DNA of 64,000 bases, taken from positions 372,001 through 436,000 of the forward strand of contig WIUZ02000022.1 of the NCBI GenBank assembly GCA_015956445.1, given 5' to 3'. Within the stretch, counting starts at the first letter, position 1. Each line of letters starts with the position of its first letter. The translations under genes were made by a program, and so were the position numbers. Below the pieces are notes generated by a model that saw nothing but the letters and a program-made list of their open reading frames with translations, did no database searches and had not been told where the DNA came from. Positions 26,257 through 38,300 of the stretch are shown here, piece after piece. Source of the stretch: Thelephora terrestris (lineage: Eukaryota; Basidiomycota; Agaricomycetes; Thelephorales; Thelephoraceae).

Positions 26257-28459
26257 CTACGAAATCAGACCACCAAGTCCACGCTTCCACAGTCTACCCA
26301 CCCAACCAAACAGTTTCTTTTTCGGAACGTACCGTCCTTGCTTGTTCTTGCTCTGAGCCCTCCCGAACGTCCTTAACCCTGCCAGAGGAGTCGTAGAACT
26401 GCTCGTCGCGATTTCGCCCAGAGAATCCGTAGATGAGAAGTAGTCATCCGAGGAATACATGCTGGTGGCTTCAGAAGAAGGTAAACGGGATGAAACTTCA
26501 GAGAACGGTTGCGGTACGAGAAGAGGCACAGCTTCGTAAAGTACGGCAGAAGGCAGCGGTAGGATGCTTTCGTCCAAGTAGAGATTCGCGAGGGAAGGGA
26601 AAGGATCCCCGAGAGAATCACTGGTGAACTTCGGCGATCTTTCCCGGCCTTCGAATGGCAGCTCAACAAGGTCTTCAACGTCTGGGATATCGATGCTACC
26701 ATAAGAAGTAGCCGATGAGATACGAGGAACTGGATCGGCCTGGGGCATCGCATCAGAGATGTCAGAGGTGTTGATCCTGGTAAGGAATGGCCTGATCCGG
26801 TCGACAAGTTGACCCTTCGTCCTTCGCAGAACATTGGTAGGCTGCAATGCGGATGACGATGACCGCTGCTCTTCGATCTCTTGGAGAATCCCGGGCCCCG
26901 TGAAGGTAAAGGAAGAACCGGCATCGGTAACCTCATCACGTTCGGTTTCGCACCCTGGCCAAAACCGTTTCAACTTCTTTCCCTTCGAGAATTGGTCAGG
27001 CCTGATGGGACCTAGTAACAAAAAACATCAGAAGGAGCTTGATTACAGAAGTAACTGAAGCGCGCACCATGTTTCGAGAAGTCTTGGACTGATTCCCAGC
27101 CGCCGCTAGTAAAGAGTGAGCCCTGAGTCGAAACAACGAGATCGGAAGACAACTTACAACTCTAGGAACACGTGGGAAAAGAGCAACTCGCCGATGGCAG
27201 GTCGCCTTGATGGGTCTTTACGGAGGAGTCTGTGGGCAATCAAGCACAGACCCGCGTCATCCAACCACTCCTTCGGCACAAAGTCCGGATCGGTCGCCAT
27301 GATTGCCTGGTACAGCTCCGTGGGGTTTTCAAATTCGCCCCTCCATGGGAGTTGGCCGGTGATCATCTCATGAATGATAACACCAAGCGACCACATGTCT
27401 GAAGGAAGACCATAGTCATCCCCGAGGACGACCTCGGGGGCTGTAGACTGCGGAGTACCATAACAGTACGACTGCTTTTCTGTGTAAAAGCCGGGGAGGC
27501 TTTGATCGGGATCTTCTTCAAGGGAGCGTCGAGCACGACCATCGGGTAGAACCATAGTTGCGAGACCAAAGTCGCAGATTATGGCATGCCCGTCTTGTGT
27601 AAGAAGAATGTTGTCGAGCTTTAGGTCCCGATGAAGGATGTAGTGAGAGTGGAGGTAGTCGACGCCCGCCAGCACCTGTTTGATGTAGAAATGGGCGACA
27701 TCGATGGTGAGGCCGCACGTCTTCTCAACTTCATCACGGAGATTGCCCGGATACACCGGCTGATGATCAAACAACGTCGAGAAGTAAGCAAATGCTCAGC
27801 GAAAAGGCGAAGAGAAAGATGCATACCGAGACAATATAGGAGTTCAAACTTGATTGCCATGAAGCCTCAAGTTGGGAGAAGAAAGGGCACCCGATCAACT
27901 GACGAAGGAGATCCTGCTCCCTCAAGGCTTGATCTTCGTTCTCATCGAACTTGGGGAGAACCTTCACAGCGTGTACTTTGTCGCTACCCCGGAGGCTTGC
28001 GGTGTACACTTTGGCGAATCCTCCCTCACCGAGCAAACGATACAAAGTCAGCGACTTAACAGACAACGACGGCGCACCTTGAGCAGGTAACGCGGCCCAC
28101 TCTTCAACATCGTCGTCGTCATCAGTCTCCTCAACCTCTTCGCCAAGTTCCACCTCTTGGTCTTGATCGATAGGATCCTCCCCTTGAGCCTCCTCGACCG
28201 CCGGTGCCTCCTTACCTTGTTCCTCAATATCAAGCCCAAGGAAGCTATCATCAAGATCAGCAACCAATTCTGGTACGCTCACCTCCTCGAACCAGTCATC
28301 GTCATCCCATATGTCTTCCTGACCCCTGTCACCCGCGGTTCTGGTCGGTCCCATGAACAGGAAACGCATCAAGTCGATACGGTCTTCCTCGTTCATTCTA
28401 CCAGAGACGACGACGGAGACCGTGGGATAGGAGGTAGAGGAAACGATAGGGGAATACAT
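26257..28459 (-). CDS. Ser/Thr protein kinase with acidic N-terminus and long C-tail
   Basis: Exons are 27827-28459, 27172-27759, 27068-27122 and 26257-27011, giving about 676 residues. An acidic region of about 130 residues comes first. Kinase marks seen: GEGGFAKVY (Gly loop), HAVKVL (ATP lysine), HRDLKLDN (catalytic loop), DFGLA (Mg-binding) and a GTPQSTAPEV activation-segment end, then DMWSLGVIIHEMITG and DPSRRPAIGELL. All catalytic residues are present, so it should be active. The general look is AGC/CAMK-like, but the subfamily is not clear. The last 250 residues are Ser-rich and disordered with a basic end. The intron at 27123-27171 uses a weak donor, GTGTTC; a 35-nt alternative breaks the downstream frame. 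The substrate is unknown. Confidence 0.82.
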
Positions 28460-29095
28460 GTTGGAATGGAATCGCAGGAAGAATGTGTGGTATTCGATAA
28501 AAGTCACGATTGAACACGAATGGGAGGTAGAAGCAAGCACAGTGACGAGCTATGGTCTGGAGAGTGGGGGACAATGTGGTCTCAAGAAGAGTTGGGGAGA
28601 GCCCTTGCGCAGTATCCTTCGTCATTTTTATATGCTGGATAATGCGCGGAGGACCGACGAAGAACAGGGGGAACTTCTACCAGTTCCCCCTGTTCTCCGG
28701 GCCTCCGTGCGATCTTTAGCATAGCAAGTCATGGTACCCAGCATTATGTAGGGATTTCGCCGTTAGGCAGAATTTTGATCTCGGGTCATTCGTAGAGCAA
28801 GGGATTTCGCGGAACCGCGTCGGGCCCGTTGGATACTGGAAAAATGCAAACGCCCGGTGTTGGTGATCGATGATTGAACATTCGGGTGATCGACCAGAAA
28901 CTTGAACGACGCAGATCATTGTCTTCCACATTGGGAGCCGGAGCCTCCTTATCCAATCCCGGGCCTTCGTGCGTTAGACCTACGCCAAGAATGTTGACTA
29001 CGAGCCCCTGTTATGGGAGGGAAATTTATAGTCTCAAGTCTCCACGTTAAATTATGTATCCTTCAGGCGTTAGTGCATCCCACATCAGTGGGTGA
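28460..29095. other. Intergenic region upstream of the kinase; holds a hairpin
   Basis: No convincing exon was found. It contains a strong inverted repeat (28647-28707) about 200 bp before the kinase start. The rest looks unremarkable. Confidence 0.5.
28647..28707. repeat. Inverted repeat, perfect 15-bp stem
   Basis: Bases 28661-28675 (AGAACAGGGGGAACT) are exactly complementary to 28682-28696 across a 6-base loop. After a short mismatch the outer bases CGGAGG (28647-28652) and CCTCCG (28702-28707) also pair, giving a hairpin of about 60 nt. No T-run follows, so it is not an obvious terminator. It lies in the probable promoter or 5' UTR of the kinase. Confidence 0.8.
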
Positions 29096-30436
29096 CTATC
29101 CGTAGGATTTGCAGAGTATAGAGTCAAATCCATCGACTACTTGCACCCTCCTACAACATATATGTATGTATATATAGCCTAATCTAGTCCTACGAATAGT
29201 CAAACACTCGAAAACCTTGAGCAAACTGCGACACAAAGCAACAACATACACGACATCGGTCAATCTAGCTACGATAGTGGATGCCAGCGTTAGCGTTGGT
29301 CGAATTGATAGGAGAAAAAATTCAGCCCACCTATGGCGGCAAGTCCGAGCCAAAATCAAATTCACCGACTTCACCGACTCCTTCAAAGCTCTCACCGACT
29401 CCTTCAAGGCTCCCGTCTTGATGGCCATCATCCAACCAAATACCAATGCGCAAGTCATCGGCGGAACCACGAGGACGTAACAAGCAACTCTAACTAACGT
29501 GACCTCCGAATATGATGCCGCAATTAGCAAGCCTATTGAGAGAGAAAAGCCCAAGGTTCATTTCAGCTGACCGCCTTCTTTCAAACACGTCGGTAACTCA
29601 CCAGATGCTGCAGTACAAGTTGCAGCTCCGATGGACAAGAATGGGAAGGCTAATAACACCGTTGTTGCCCAAATACGACGATGCGAACCCATCATAGTCT
29701 GTTCGGTAAACTCGTCACCCTCCGCAATGCGATGAAAAACGCCGCCAGGGCGATGGGGAATGGGGAATAGGGCAGGGTATCGCATACTGGTGTTCAAATG
29801 CAGAGGGACAACGAACCTCGCGGAACCACTCGGCCCTAGATTTGTGAATCACAAATGCGGTAGCAGACCCCACAATCAGACCTCCGAGGGAAAGACCGAT
29901 CGATGTCAAGAGAACGCAATAGGGGCCCGTGTTTGTATATGGTAGGATCCTCGCACCCCCAGGGGGATCCGTGGTGCAAAACCCAACCATTGCGGAAAGG
30001 AGTAGACCGGCCTAGGCCAGACACTGGGGCTAAGACCGGCAGCCCACTCATCGACACTCTGGTGAGGACGTACCACAACGTTGATGTTGTTCAATCGTTC
30101 CCTCAGCTCGTTTCTGCCTTTCTCCCAAACTTCATCCGGGCACTCTGGATGGCTTACCTTCCAAACGTCACGCAAACTCCCATGTCCCAAACTAATGACG
30201 CAGAAAAACTGGTGGACAGAGTGCAGAAGGGACCACCAGTAGGAGTACCCTTTATCCGATGGAAGTTCGTCTCCCTTGAAAGACCAATAGGACGGCATCT
30301 CGGGAATCTGAGTGTCTGACCCCTTGGGGTTATAAGGATTGGATCGCGGCTCCTCGTAGATTGTGTTCGCTGACATTAAGCTCATGTTTGGAGGGGGATA
30401 AGTGGTCGTAGAGTCAAGTTCATAGATCTTATACAT
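29096..30436 (-). CDS. Multi-pass membrane protein of unknown function
   Basis: Exons are 30074-30436, 29817-30011, 29602-29719 and 29096-29532, giving about 370 residues. The N-terminal 120 residues are soluble. They are followed by at least four hydrophobic segments: AGLLLSAMVGF; CVLLTSIGLSLGGLIVGSAT; TTVLLAFPFLSIGAATCTAA running on into GLLIAASY; and VACYVLVVPPMTCALVFGWM. Next comes a small internal repeat ALKESVRALKESV and a weakly conserved-looking tail. The 97-nt intron at 29720-29816 was chosen because it joins WFRE to GDEFTEQ in frame; a shorter alternative exists. No family is recognised. The last membrane segment resembles the end of the small ORF at 833-1182. Confidence 0.6.
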
Positions 30437-30849
30437 AAGTTATGGACGGGGACGCGAGGCAAACGCGATGGAACTAATCCGGCAATTAACAGATAAGGGA
30501 TGGCGTGGAATTATAGCTGGAACGAACCCCAGATACCCACGAGGCTGGCCATGCCACACATTGCACAACGGCCCCTTCGCACAAGGTAGCGTAGATTTCT
30601 TTTCGATGCTAGTTTATTGCGCTAAGACACCAAATGCCTTTGTTAAACATTGCGATCTGTGGGGGTGGGTGATGGTGTGGTTTAAACTTTACGGGTTACG
30701 GGTGAGAATCGGTGCCCGGCGCCGGGCGGAGTGTGGGCTCCTCGCTTGTAGTTGTACAAGAACGCGACGATGAGTGCCCTCCCAGACAGACGGGCGTGCG
30801 ACCGTATAGATCTCGATCGACGCCGAAAGTGAATTGATTGTCTACCACG
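30437..30849. other. Intergenic region
   Basis: Between the divergent membrane-protein and F-box genes. No coding signal or clear motif was recognised beyond a G-rich stretch near 30660-30735. Confidence 0.4.
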
Positions 30850-32043
30850 ATGTCCCACCTCCCACCAGAAATTTGCGACCACATCGTCGACCTCCTCCAC
30901 GGCGAACCCGAAACACTCAAAGCGTGCTGTCTTGTCTCCAAATCCTGGGTTTCATGCGCCCGAAACCACCTTTTCGGCGAAGTCGCCTTCCGTTCCCTCA
31001 ATGACCTCAAGGCCTGGGAAGAGACTTTCCCGGATCCAGCCAACTCGCCCGCGTGTCATACCCGCTCTCTTTTCATCGCTTGTGCACAGGACATTCCCAC
31101 CGCGGTTGTGGGAGAGGGCAGTTGGATCGATGAGTTTTCCAGCGTTGTGCGGTTGTCTGTGTTGAGCGGTACGAAGGATTTAAATTTTCGTGTCCTGACC
31201 CAGCTTCTTGCTTGTTCTCAAATCTCATTATGTAGCTCACGAAGCCTGTTCTGCCTCACAATTGATCAAGCTTGTTTGTTCTCTACCCCTTCTCGAGGAC
31301 CTGGACGTGGCGGGTCAAGTGGTAGACGACCACAAAGATGACGGCACTATCACCCAATTTCCAACCTCTCCGCCATTGACCGGGACCCTTAAACTTGATT
31401 TGGTTCAAGGGATCGAAGCCATCACACGCCAACTGTTAGAACTTCCGAATGGGATTCATTTTCGGATGCTTAAGTTTAAATGGTACTTAGGAAGGGATGA
31501 CCCCCGGTGGACTGTAGCGACGATGGAAGCATGTTCTGGTACCCTAGAGTCCATCGATATCAACTCTACCAAGCTATGTGAATTCTGCCCCTTTAGTTTC
31601 TATGGACCAACAGTTGGCTTACATTTACGTCTGCACCAGGGTATACGCGAGTGGGTTCGGTAGACTTTTCTAAAACGACCAGACTGAAAGAGGCTGTGTT
31701 CCGGCTTGGAGGCACGCTCGATGTGCAGACCGCTATAGCGCTTGAGACCCTCACGTCTGAACATAGGGATCTGCAGAGGGTCTCGATTCACATCCCCATC
31801 AAGGCCCCTTCTATCGATGATCCGGTCAATATGAGACAGGCCATTAGGGGGGCGGTAGACAAGCAGTGGATGGATCTCGACCGTGTTCTCATCCAATTGT
31901 GGGAGACGAATGCAATCCCGATACAGGTCATCTACACTACAGAGGAAGGGAAGAAAGAGGGACGTGAGTACATAGGAGCGCTGTTGCCAGAGATGACGAA
32001 GAGGGGGATACTTGAGGTGGTGGATCGACGTGATTTGGTTTGA
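30850..32043 (+). CDS. F-box domain protein (or degenerating copy)
   Basis: It opens with an F-box-like motif (MSHLPPEICDHIVDLL, then LKACCLVSKSWVSCARNHLF), the Skp1-binding module of SCF ubiquitin ligases. The rest resembles the leucine-rich, poorly conserved bodies of expanded agaricomycete F-box families (LVCSLPLLEDLDVAG; TRLKEAVFRLGG; LTSEHRDLQRVSIHI). Three frames must be joined. Short introns at 31152-31203 (52 nt) and 31596-31639 (44 nt) do this with exact phase and give 365 residues, but their donors (GTTGTC, GTTTCT) are weak. The alternative is a gene with two frameshifts. No substrate can be inferred. Confidence 0.65.
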
Positions 32044-32452
32044 GGATGTCGGCCCATCAATATCGGCACTTCCCTCCAAGTCTCACACTCATTCCTGTAC
32101 GTTCCTACGCTCTCCTATTCCTGGGTCTTGTGTCGGTGGTGATGTGGTAGCTTCGTCGGACATAACAGCGAGTAGTAAATATCGGGAGGCTATATCCTAC
32201 AAGCGACTCAAGGCTGACAAACTTTAACGGTCATCGATTATCGATATCCCTCGTGCGATTTCGCGATTTACCAAGCGGTCAATTGTATTGGATGGACACT
32301 CGCAGAGCATCTACATAAATGAACGCGATGTGGCTAAATAAAAGTACATGCATACAACAGAAAGCGTACATCATAGGTAAAGGCATTGGAGGGTCGATGA
32401 GGTATAATAGAAAAAAAAAATCAGCGTTTCTAGCCGTGAATGAGAAGGCCAT
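32044..32452. other. Intergenic region between convergent F-box and RBR genes
   Basis: AT-rich, with an A10 run near 32408 and a small palindrome ATCGATTATCGAT near 32233. No gene was seen. It is probably two overlapping 3' UTRs. Confidence 0.4.
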
Positions 32453-35033
32453 TTAATGGGCTTGGCGAAGGTGAGTGTAAACAGAGTCCGCATCAGGAAA
32501 CGACTGGACGCAAACCCAGCAGATGTGTGCGCCGCAGTGGCACCTGATATGATTGCATCCCTTGTTCTTCTCTATCAGCGCATTGCACTTCGGGCACCGA
32601 TGAACGTCCTTCCCCTTCCTACCGGCCCACTTCTCCAGTGCCGCGTCCGCCTTCTGCACCTCGGCGTTCTGGTTGATTTCCCACTCAAAACACGTCACGC
32701 CCTCGTGTGGGTCACTCTGACACGCAGAGCATACCGAACGAAGACAAGACGGGCAATGGAAAGCGGGGGGGTCGGTCGAATCCTTCGAGGAGAGCATATA
32801 AAGCCTTGTGCAGTGAGGGGTCCCACAGAACTTGAATTTCTCCGGGTTGGTGCGAACGTGGGTGTCAAATATCAGCTCGAATAGGTCCTCTAGATCCGAA
32901 CGAGGGAGTAACTTTCGGAGGGTATTTACTGGAATCGGCGTCTGGCATTCCAGACACGTCAGGACTGGGTTCTTGTCCGTGATCCCTGTGAGAAGGAGAT
33001 GTTTTAGGCAGGGGTAGCAGTAGATGTCGCCACACTCGAGGCGAACACACGCCTCGGGGAAGTCAAGACAGACAGGGCACGTGGTATCAGGAGGTATAAC
33101 CATGGACTCGGCGTCTTCGGTGGACTTGGCGTTTTCGATGTACTCGTCACGGAGCCACTGGAGCATATGAGCCACTTCGTCGCCGCCACCCCGAACCGTC
33201 AGGATGGGATGGGGGTGTTCCGCCTTTATATAGATGTTCTCTTCGCCTACTACTGACGCAAGTAGAGGGATACCCCTTCGGAGATAGAAAGCTGATGTCG
33301 CAGAGTCTTCCAGCTTTACTCCGAAAAAGTTTGAGTTGTTGATGTAGAGTCGAAGTTTTTCGGTGAAAGCTCGAAGGCTGTCGTCGTCGCCAAAAGCGGT
33401 GATCGTCTGGGTCACGTCGTTGGACCGGGTGAAACAGTCGGTTTGAGCGGCAATGTCTTGGATAGACTCCAGTTTCTTGTCGAGTTCGAAGAAGCTATGG
33501 CATCCAGGAATGAGGTGGCCCTTTAGTACTCCCTCCACGTGCACCTTGAGTACTCCGACGGCGAGTTCATTGCAGCCGTAGACTTCGACACGAACGTCTT
33601 GGTTAGGGGAGCCGGTGATGATTCGAACACCCGCTAGAGGTTTGTCGCGATGAGCATCCCATATCGAATGCAGGATCTTCCGCTGAGCCCGGTACTGGAG
33701 GGGTTCAACTGAGATCGAATACCGGTACGGTTCTTCGAGGGTAACGGATAGTCGGTGACCACTGAGGAACCATCTCCGCCGCTGGGTCAAGGAATCTCGG
33801 ACGGTCTGAGCTGCGTGCCACGTATAAAACTGTATCCTGATTCCCATCCACCCGCTCGGCACCTTCGACTTGTCCTCCCGGTAATCTCGTAATTCGCCTC
33901 CGGCAATTGCCTCCACGTCCTTTCGTAGCTTCGCGAGCGCTTTCTCGACGTTGTAGGAGTTCCGTGGTTGGAACGAGACAGACGTAGCGCCCGAAAGGAG
34001 TTCCTTGACCGTTTGGTCTTTGACAGTCGGAGGAAGGTTCCTTATCTCGACGATTTTCCTGAAACGAGACATCAGGCTGCGGCGGATCCTCGCTCTTATT
34101 GTGCGGCCATCGATGACGGTGTAGTCGTGTTCCTCGCACCAAGTGATCGCCGAAGCAGATGTGTTGAATGTGGCCGTGGCGGTCATTTCGGGGGCGCGCC
34201 AGTATATGTAGACGACGTTGCGCTCGGTGGGTGAGATATCCTTCATCTGGTTCGGGTACGAGGCGGTGGATAGGTGCGAGGAAACGTTTCGCCCAAATAA
34301 CTCGACTCCGTCCAATCTCGACATTATCTTCTTTGGGTCTCGAGAGCCAACATGGATCCTAACGGTGGTGTAAGGGGAGTTTTGCGCCCTACGAACGTCC
34401 GCGATGGAGATATCTTCTGCCAACCTTTTGCGCTCCTCCAGGGCATCTTTGAGAGCCTTGAGAATGACTGGACGAGAACGATCAAGGGGAATTCCGGTGA
34501 CATTGATGGAGGTGGTGGAAGGGTGGTGTACGGATTTGACTTCAGCCCCAGGCCCAAAATGGACGACATTCCCTGAGGAGACTCGATAGCGAATCGCGTT
34601 GGGCTGTCCATCGTAGAGGCCATGGGATTTGAGGATTTCGTCTATCTGATCTGTGTCGATTTCGTCAGGGGGATAGTGGCGTGAAGGGAAGTTGGTGCTG
34701 CCGCTGGGATCGAGGAGGTATCAGTGACCCAAAGGTCTAGGATTTGTGAGAGATAGCGGCGTACTGTGTGAGGTCTTTGATCAAGTCTCCTGCGTCCTGT
34801 CCATCTGAGGGAAAGGACCCAGGCTGGTGGATGAATATAGATAAGAGAGGAACAGGGTAAACCGGATTGAAGATACTCACCATCAACTGTTGTTTAGCTG
34901 CTGCCTCGAGGGCCTCCTTCTCAGCAGCCCGCCTGAGTTCCCGCATGCAAACGTCGCAGGTGCAAAACTCGAAGTCTTCTTGTTCTTGGGCTGGGCCTTG
35001 TCTGTTCATAAGACGTCTAAGGAGGGCGAACAT
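32453..35033 (-). CDS. RBR-type E3 ubiquitin ligase with long N-terminal region
   Basis: Exons are 34881-35033, 34765-34823 and 32453-34703, giving 820 residues. The C-terminal 210 residues form a full RBR: RING1 (TTCPVCLDFPEACVRLECGD, then CYPCL and CLECQTPIP), IBR (FCGTPHCTRLYM, CPSCLRSVCSACQ) and RING2 (CPKCNALIEKNKGC, then NHIRCHCGAHICWVC with the expected catalytic Cys in IRC). It resembles the RBR unit of plant DEAH11/12-type and related fungal proteins. The middle 450 residues look like repeated RRM/KH-like alpha-beta modules (VEIRNLPPTVKDQTVKELL), suggesting RNA binding; this is inference. There is a small N-terminal Cys-rich piece (FCTCDVCMREL). The start is the first ATG of the first exon. 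Confidence 0.8.
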
Positions 35034-35361
35034 AGTTGAGGATAAAACCTGGGCTCCTAATATCCCACCTGCCTCGAGGCTTGGCGTTCAGTACACGGGG
35101 AGTACGAATGCAGGACTAGCACTGCCCTAGAGTAGTGAACGAGGGAGCACCACCGCCCTATCTGGCGCCCATTACCGGTGGGTCAGGCCTGCCCATCTTA
35201 CTGCACCGCCTGATCTGCTCGGCGCCCCACACAAAGTCCACCAATCCGGGACCTAGCCGGGATCAGGGCTATCCAAGATAATATCATCTGTACTGGAGTA
35301 GTAGCATTACGAGGACAAACACTGGAATATACTAGTCGTGAATAAGTAGTAGGATCAATCT
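35034..35361. other. Intergenic region
   Basis: Between the RBR start and the ISWI stop. No gene was seen; GC-rich first half, AT-rich near the ISWI end. Confidence 0.4.
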
Positions 35362-38300
35362 TCACGTTTTCTTTTGTCGCTTCCTGGTCCCGGCCCCAGT
35401 AGTGCTCGTCGATGGAGTGCTCGACCGGGAAGCCTTCGTGGTCGCCTTTTCCTCTTTTTGTACTTCCTCAATCGCACGTTTCTATCACGCTTTTATGAAC
35501 ATCGCTCGAGGCACTGAAACAAAAAGGAAATCGCACCTTTCCCCTACTGGTTGTCCCCTTCTTCACCCCATCGACCTTCTCAGCCTCAGCCTCCTTCTCA
35601 ATCATACTCAACAGCGTCGTGCAACGTCTCGCTAACTCCTGGGGGCTCCTGCTCTTAAAGAACCAGTCAAACCGGAACACTGGGAATTCCGAAATATCCC
35701 TCTTGATCCTCTCGTACACATCCTCCGCTTGCATCCCATAGTGGTTGAGTCGGCACAGGAGGTACCTGTCTTCTTCCTCGCTGTACACTTTCCCCTTCGT
35801 AGACGGGTAATTGAGTTCAAGCTCCTGCATGGGATAGACCACAGAATTGATTTTCTCCGACAAGAGGGCCTCCAAGTTTGACCGCTTGTTCCGCTTTGCC
35901 TCTCCTTCCTGGATGCGAGTGGCAATTCGGGCGTGGTCTCCAAGCGTCTTCCATTTCTTTTTGAAGACAGAGTAATACTCCCCAACTTCCCAGGCCGTCT
36001 TGTCAGGTATTTCTGACGCGAGCAGTTCAAAGTCCTCAGTCCTGCAGCAGTGGCGTCTGTCAGCGAATACATTTCAACAACAATGGGAAATGCCATACCA
36101 TCCGTATGACTCAAGAGCCCGGATGAACTGCTGGAAGTCACGCTTACTCCAGTGCTCGAAGCCCTGCTTGATCAGCGACTCCTTCTCGGCTTGTTCCTCC
36201 TCCGTCAGGGGCTCAGCGCTGTCAATGAAGTCCTGAGCGGCCTGCCTCTCTTTCTCTATTTCTTCCGTTGAGTCATCCTGACCCGCCTCGCGCACCGTAG
36301 CGGTAATTTCGTTCGATTTCTTCAAAAGGCGTAAGCATCGTGGGAGTGGCCGGTTACCGTTCTTTCTCACCTTGAAAGCAGCAAGTTCTCGCTCCTGCAG
36401 TTCCGCAAGCTTCGGTGGGAAGAACTGGAAGTCATTTCTTGACAAGACGTCAAAAAAACGTCAAAAATGGCAGGACAAAGGCGGCCTACATTTGAACCTG
36501 CTTTGGTGCTCTCGGGAGCTTCGGCGCTTTCTCCTGTTTACTTGGCCCAACCCGCATCGCGTCCTTGAAGTAGCCGTCGACGGAGTAATTCGTCTTCCGC
36601 TCTCGTTTCGGCATGGAAAGCATATTAAAGTTCATTTGTTTCCGCTGCCAAATAGTCAGCGGACGCCGGGTAGTCTTCAGGGCAACGCGATTTACGTACA
36701 GCACGGAAATCCTCTCCTTCCCACTGTTGGACCGAGGCTTCCGACTTGAAGTTGCTCAGGTCCTCAAAACTCAGTCCCTCATACCTATTACTCAGCTCCG
36801 CTGTCCGTTTTTCACCACGGTGAATGACCGCATCGACGTCGTCGTTGATCATGAGGCTGGAACATCATCAGCGATATCCTCGGAAGGCCTTTCGAACAAC
36901 CTACTCGTCGGTCGAGTTAACGATCTTTTCCGCACCGTGTGCAATCATTTCCAGGAGTTCATCCTTGTCAGCGGCTACTCAAATTGGGTAAATATTTGTT
37001 TACGCAGGAAGACAGCTTGCTTCACCTTTCGTCATCTGCTGCCGGCCTTGCTGAATGACTAGCTGGTCAAGCCTGAGCTTCTGAGCTGCACGCTCCAACA
37101 TTCGCTCCTCGACACTGCCTTCTGTGATGAATCTGAAGACGAACACCTGCTTCGTCTGACCGATGCGATGGGCACGGTCCATTGCCTGAAGGTCGGCTTG
37201 GGGATTCCTGTGTATTTTTCAGAACCAGGATCACAGTAAAGATCTGCCCTCACCAGTCACTATCGTAGAGGATGACAACATCAGCGCTCGTCAGGTTGAT
37301 GCCCAAACCGCCGGCGCGAGTGGTGAGCAGAAAGATGAATCTATCGCTCCCTTCCTTGTTGTATTCGTCAATGGCCAGAATGCGGTCTTCATGGGCGGTG
37401 CTTCCATCAATCCGACAGTACTCTGATATGATTTGTGTTAGCTGGCCAGTGAAAGCGCATGGTCAGACATACTGTATGTTCTGAACAAGCAGTAATCCTC
37501 CATGATGTCCAGCATTCGACTCATTTGACTGAATATGAGGACGCGAGACCCTTTGGCCTTCAGGGAAGCCAGTAATTTGTCCAGAATAACCATTTTCCCA
37601 CAGTTCTCGATGAGATGTACGTCCGTGGTGTACGGCGGACCCGGTTCCTGATCGACTCATTAGCGTTGGTGATTTGAAGATGCGGGCCTGCAAACGTACA
37701 GCCCCTTCAAACAGGTAGGGGTGACAGGCGACCTTCCGCAGTTGCATGACCAGGTTCATTAACCGTGTCTTCCCCTCCTTCTTTCCAGTCAAGCCTATCG
37801 GTATGGTCATTGAATGGTCCTCGTCCTCGAGGAAGTAAATGCCCACCGTTGACAGCGTCTATGTCCTTCTCCAAAACAGATCTATACCACTTTCGCTGCA
37901 TCTCGGTTAGTCCTACATAGATATTGATCTCCTTCTCTAATCGTGAGGTCAATGACAGTTATAATTAGATACTGGAAAAAGAGACGCCTTACTTGGTAGC
38001 AGGTTTTTCTCAACGTCAGACTTGACACGCCGCAACAAGAAAGGTCGGAGGATTTTATGCAGAGCCTCAACGACTTTCTTGTTCTTCTCCTCCACAGCGT
38101 CGATATCCTGCTCGTCCTTATGCAGAAAGCTCTCCAGATCCGCATAATCTGAGAAGATCTCGGGGCAAATGAAGTTCAGCAAAGCGAATAACTCTTTTAG
38201 GTTATTCTGTAGCGGGGTTCCTGTGATCAACAGTCGGCCGCGGGACGTGAAGGACCGAACAATCTGTGAAAGTATGGAGTCGACATTCTTGATCCGATGC

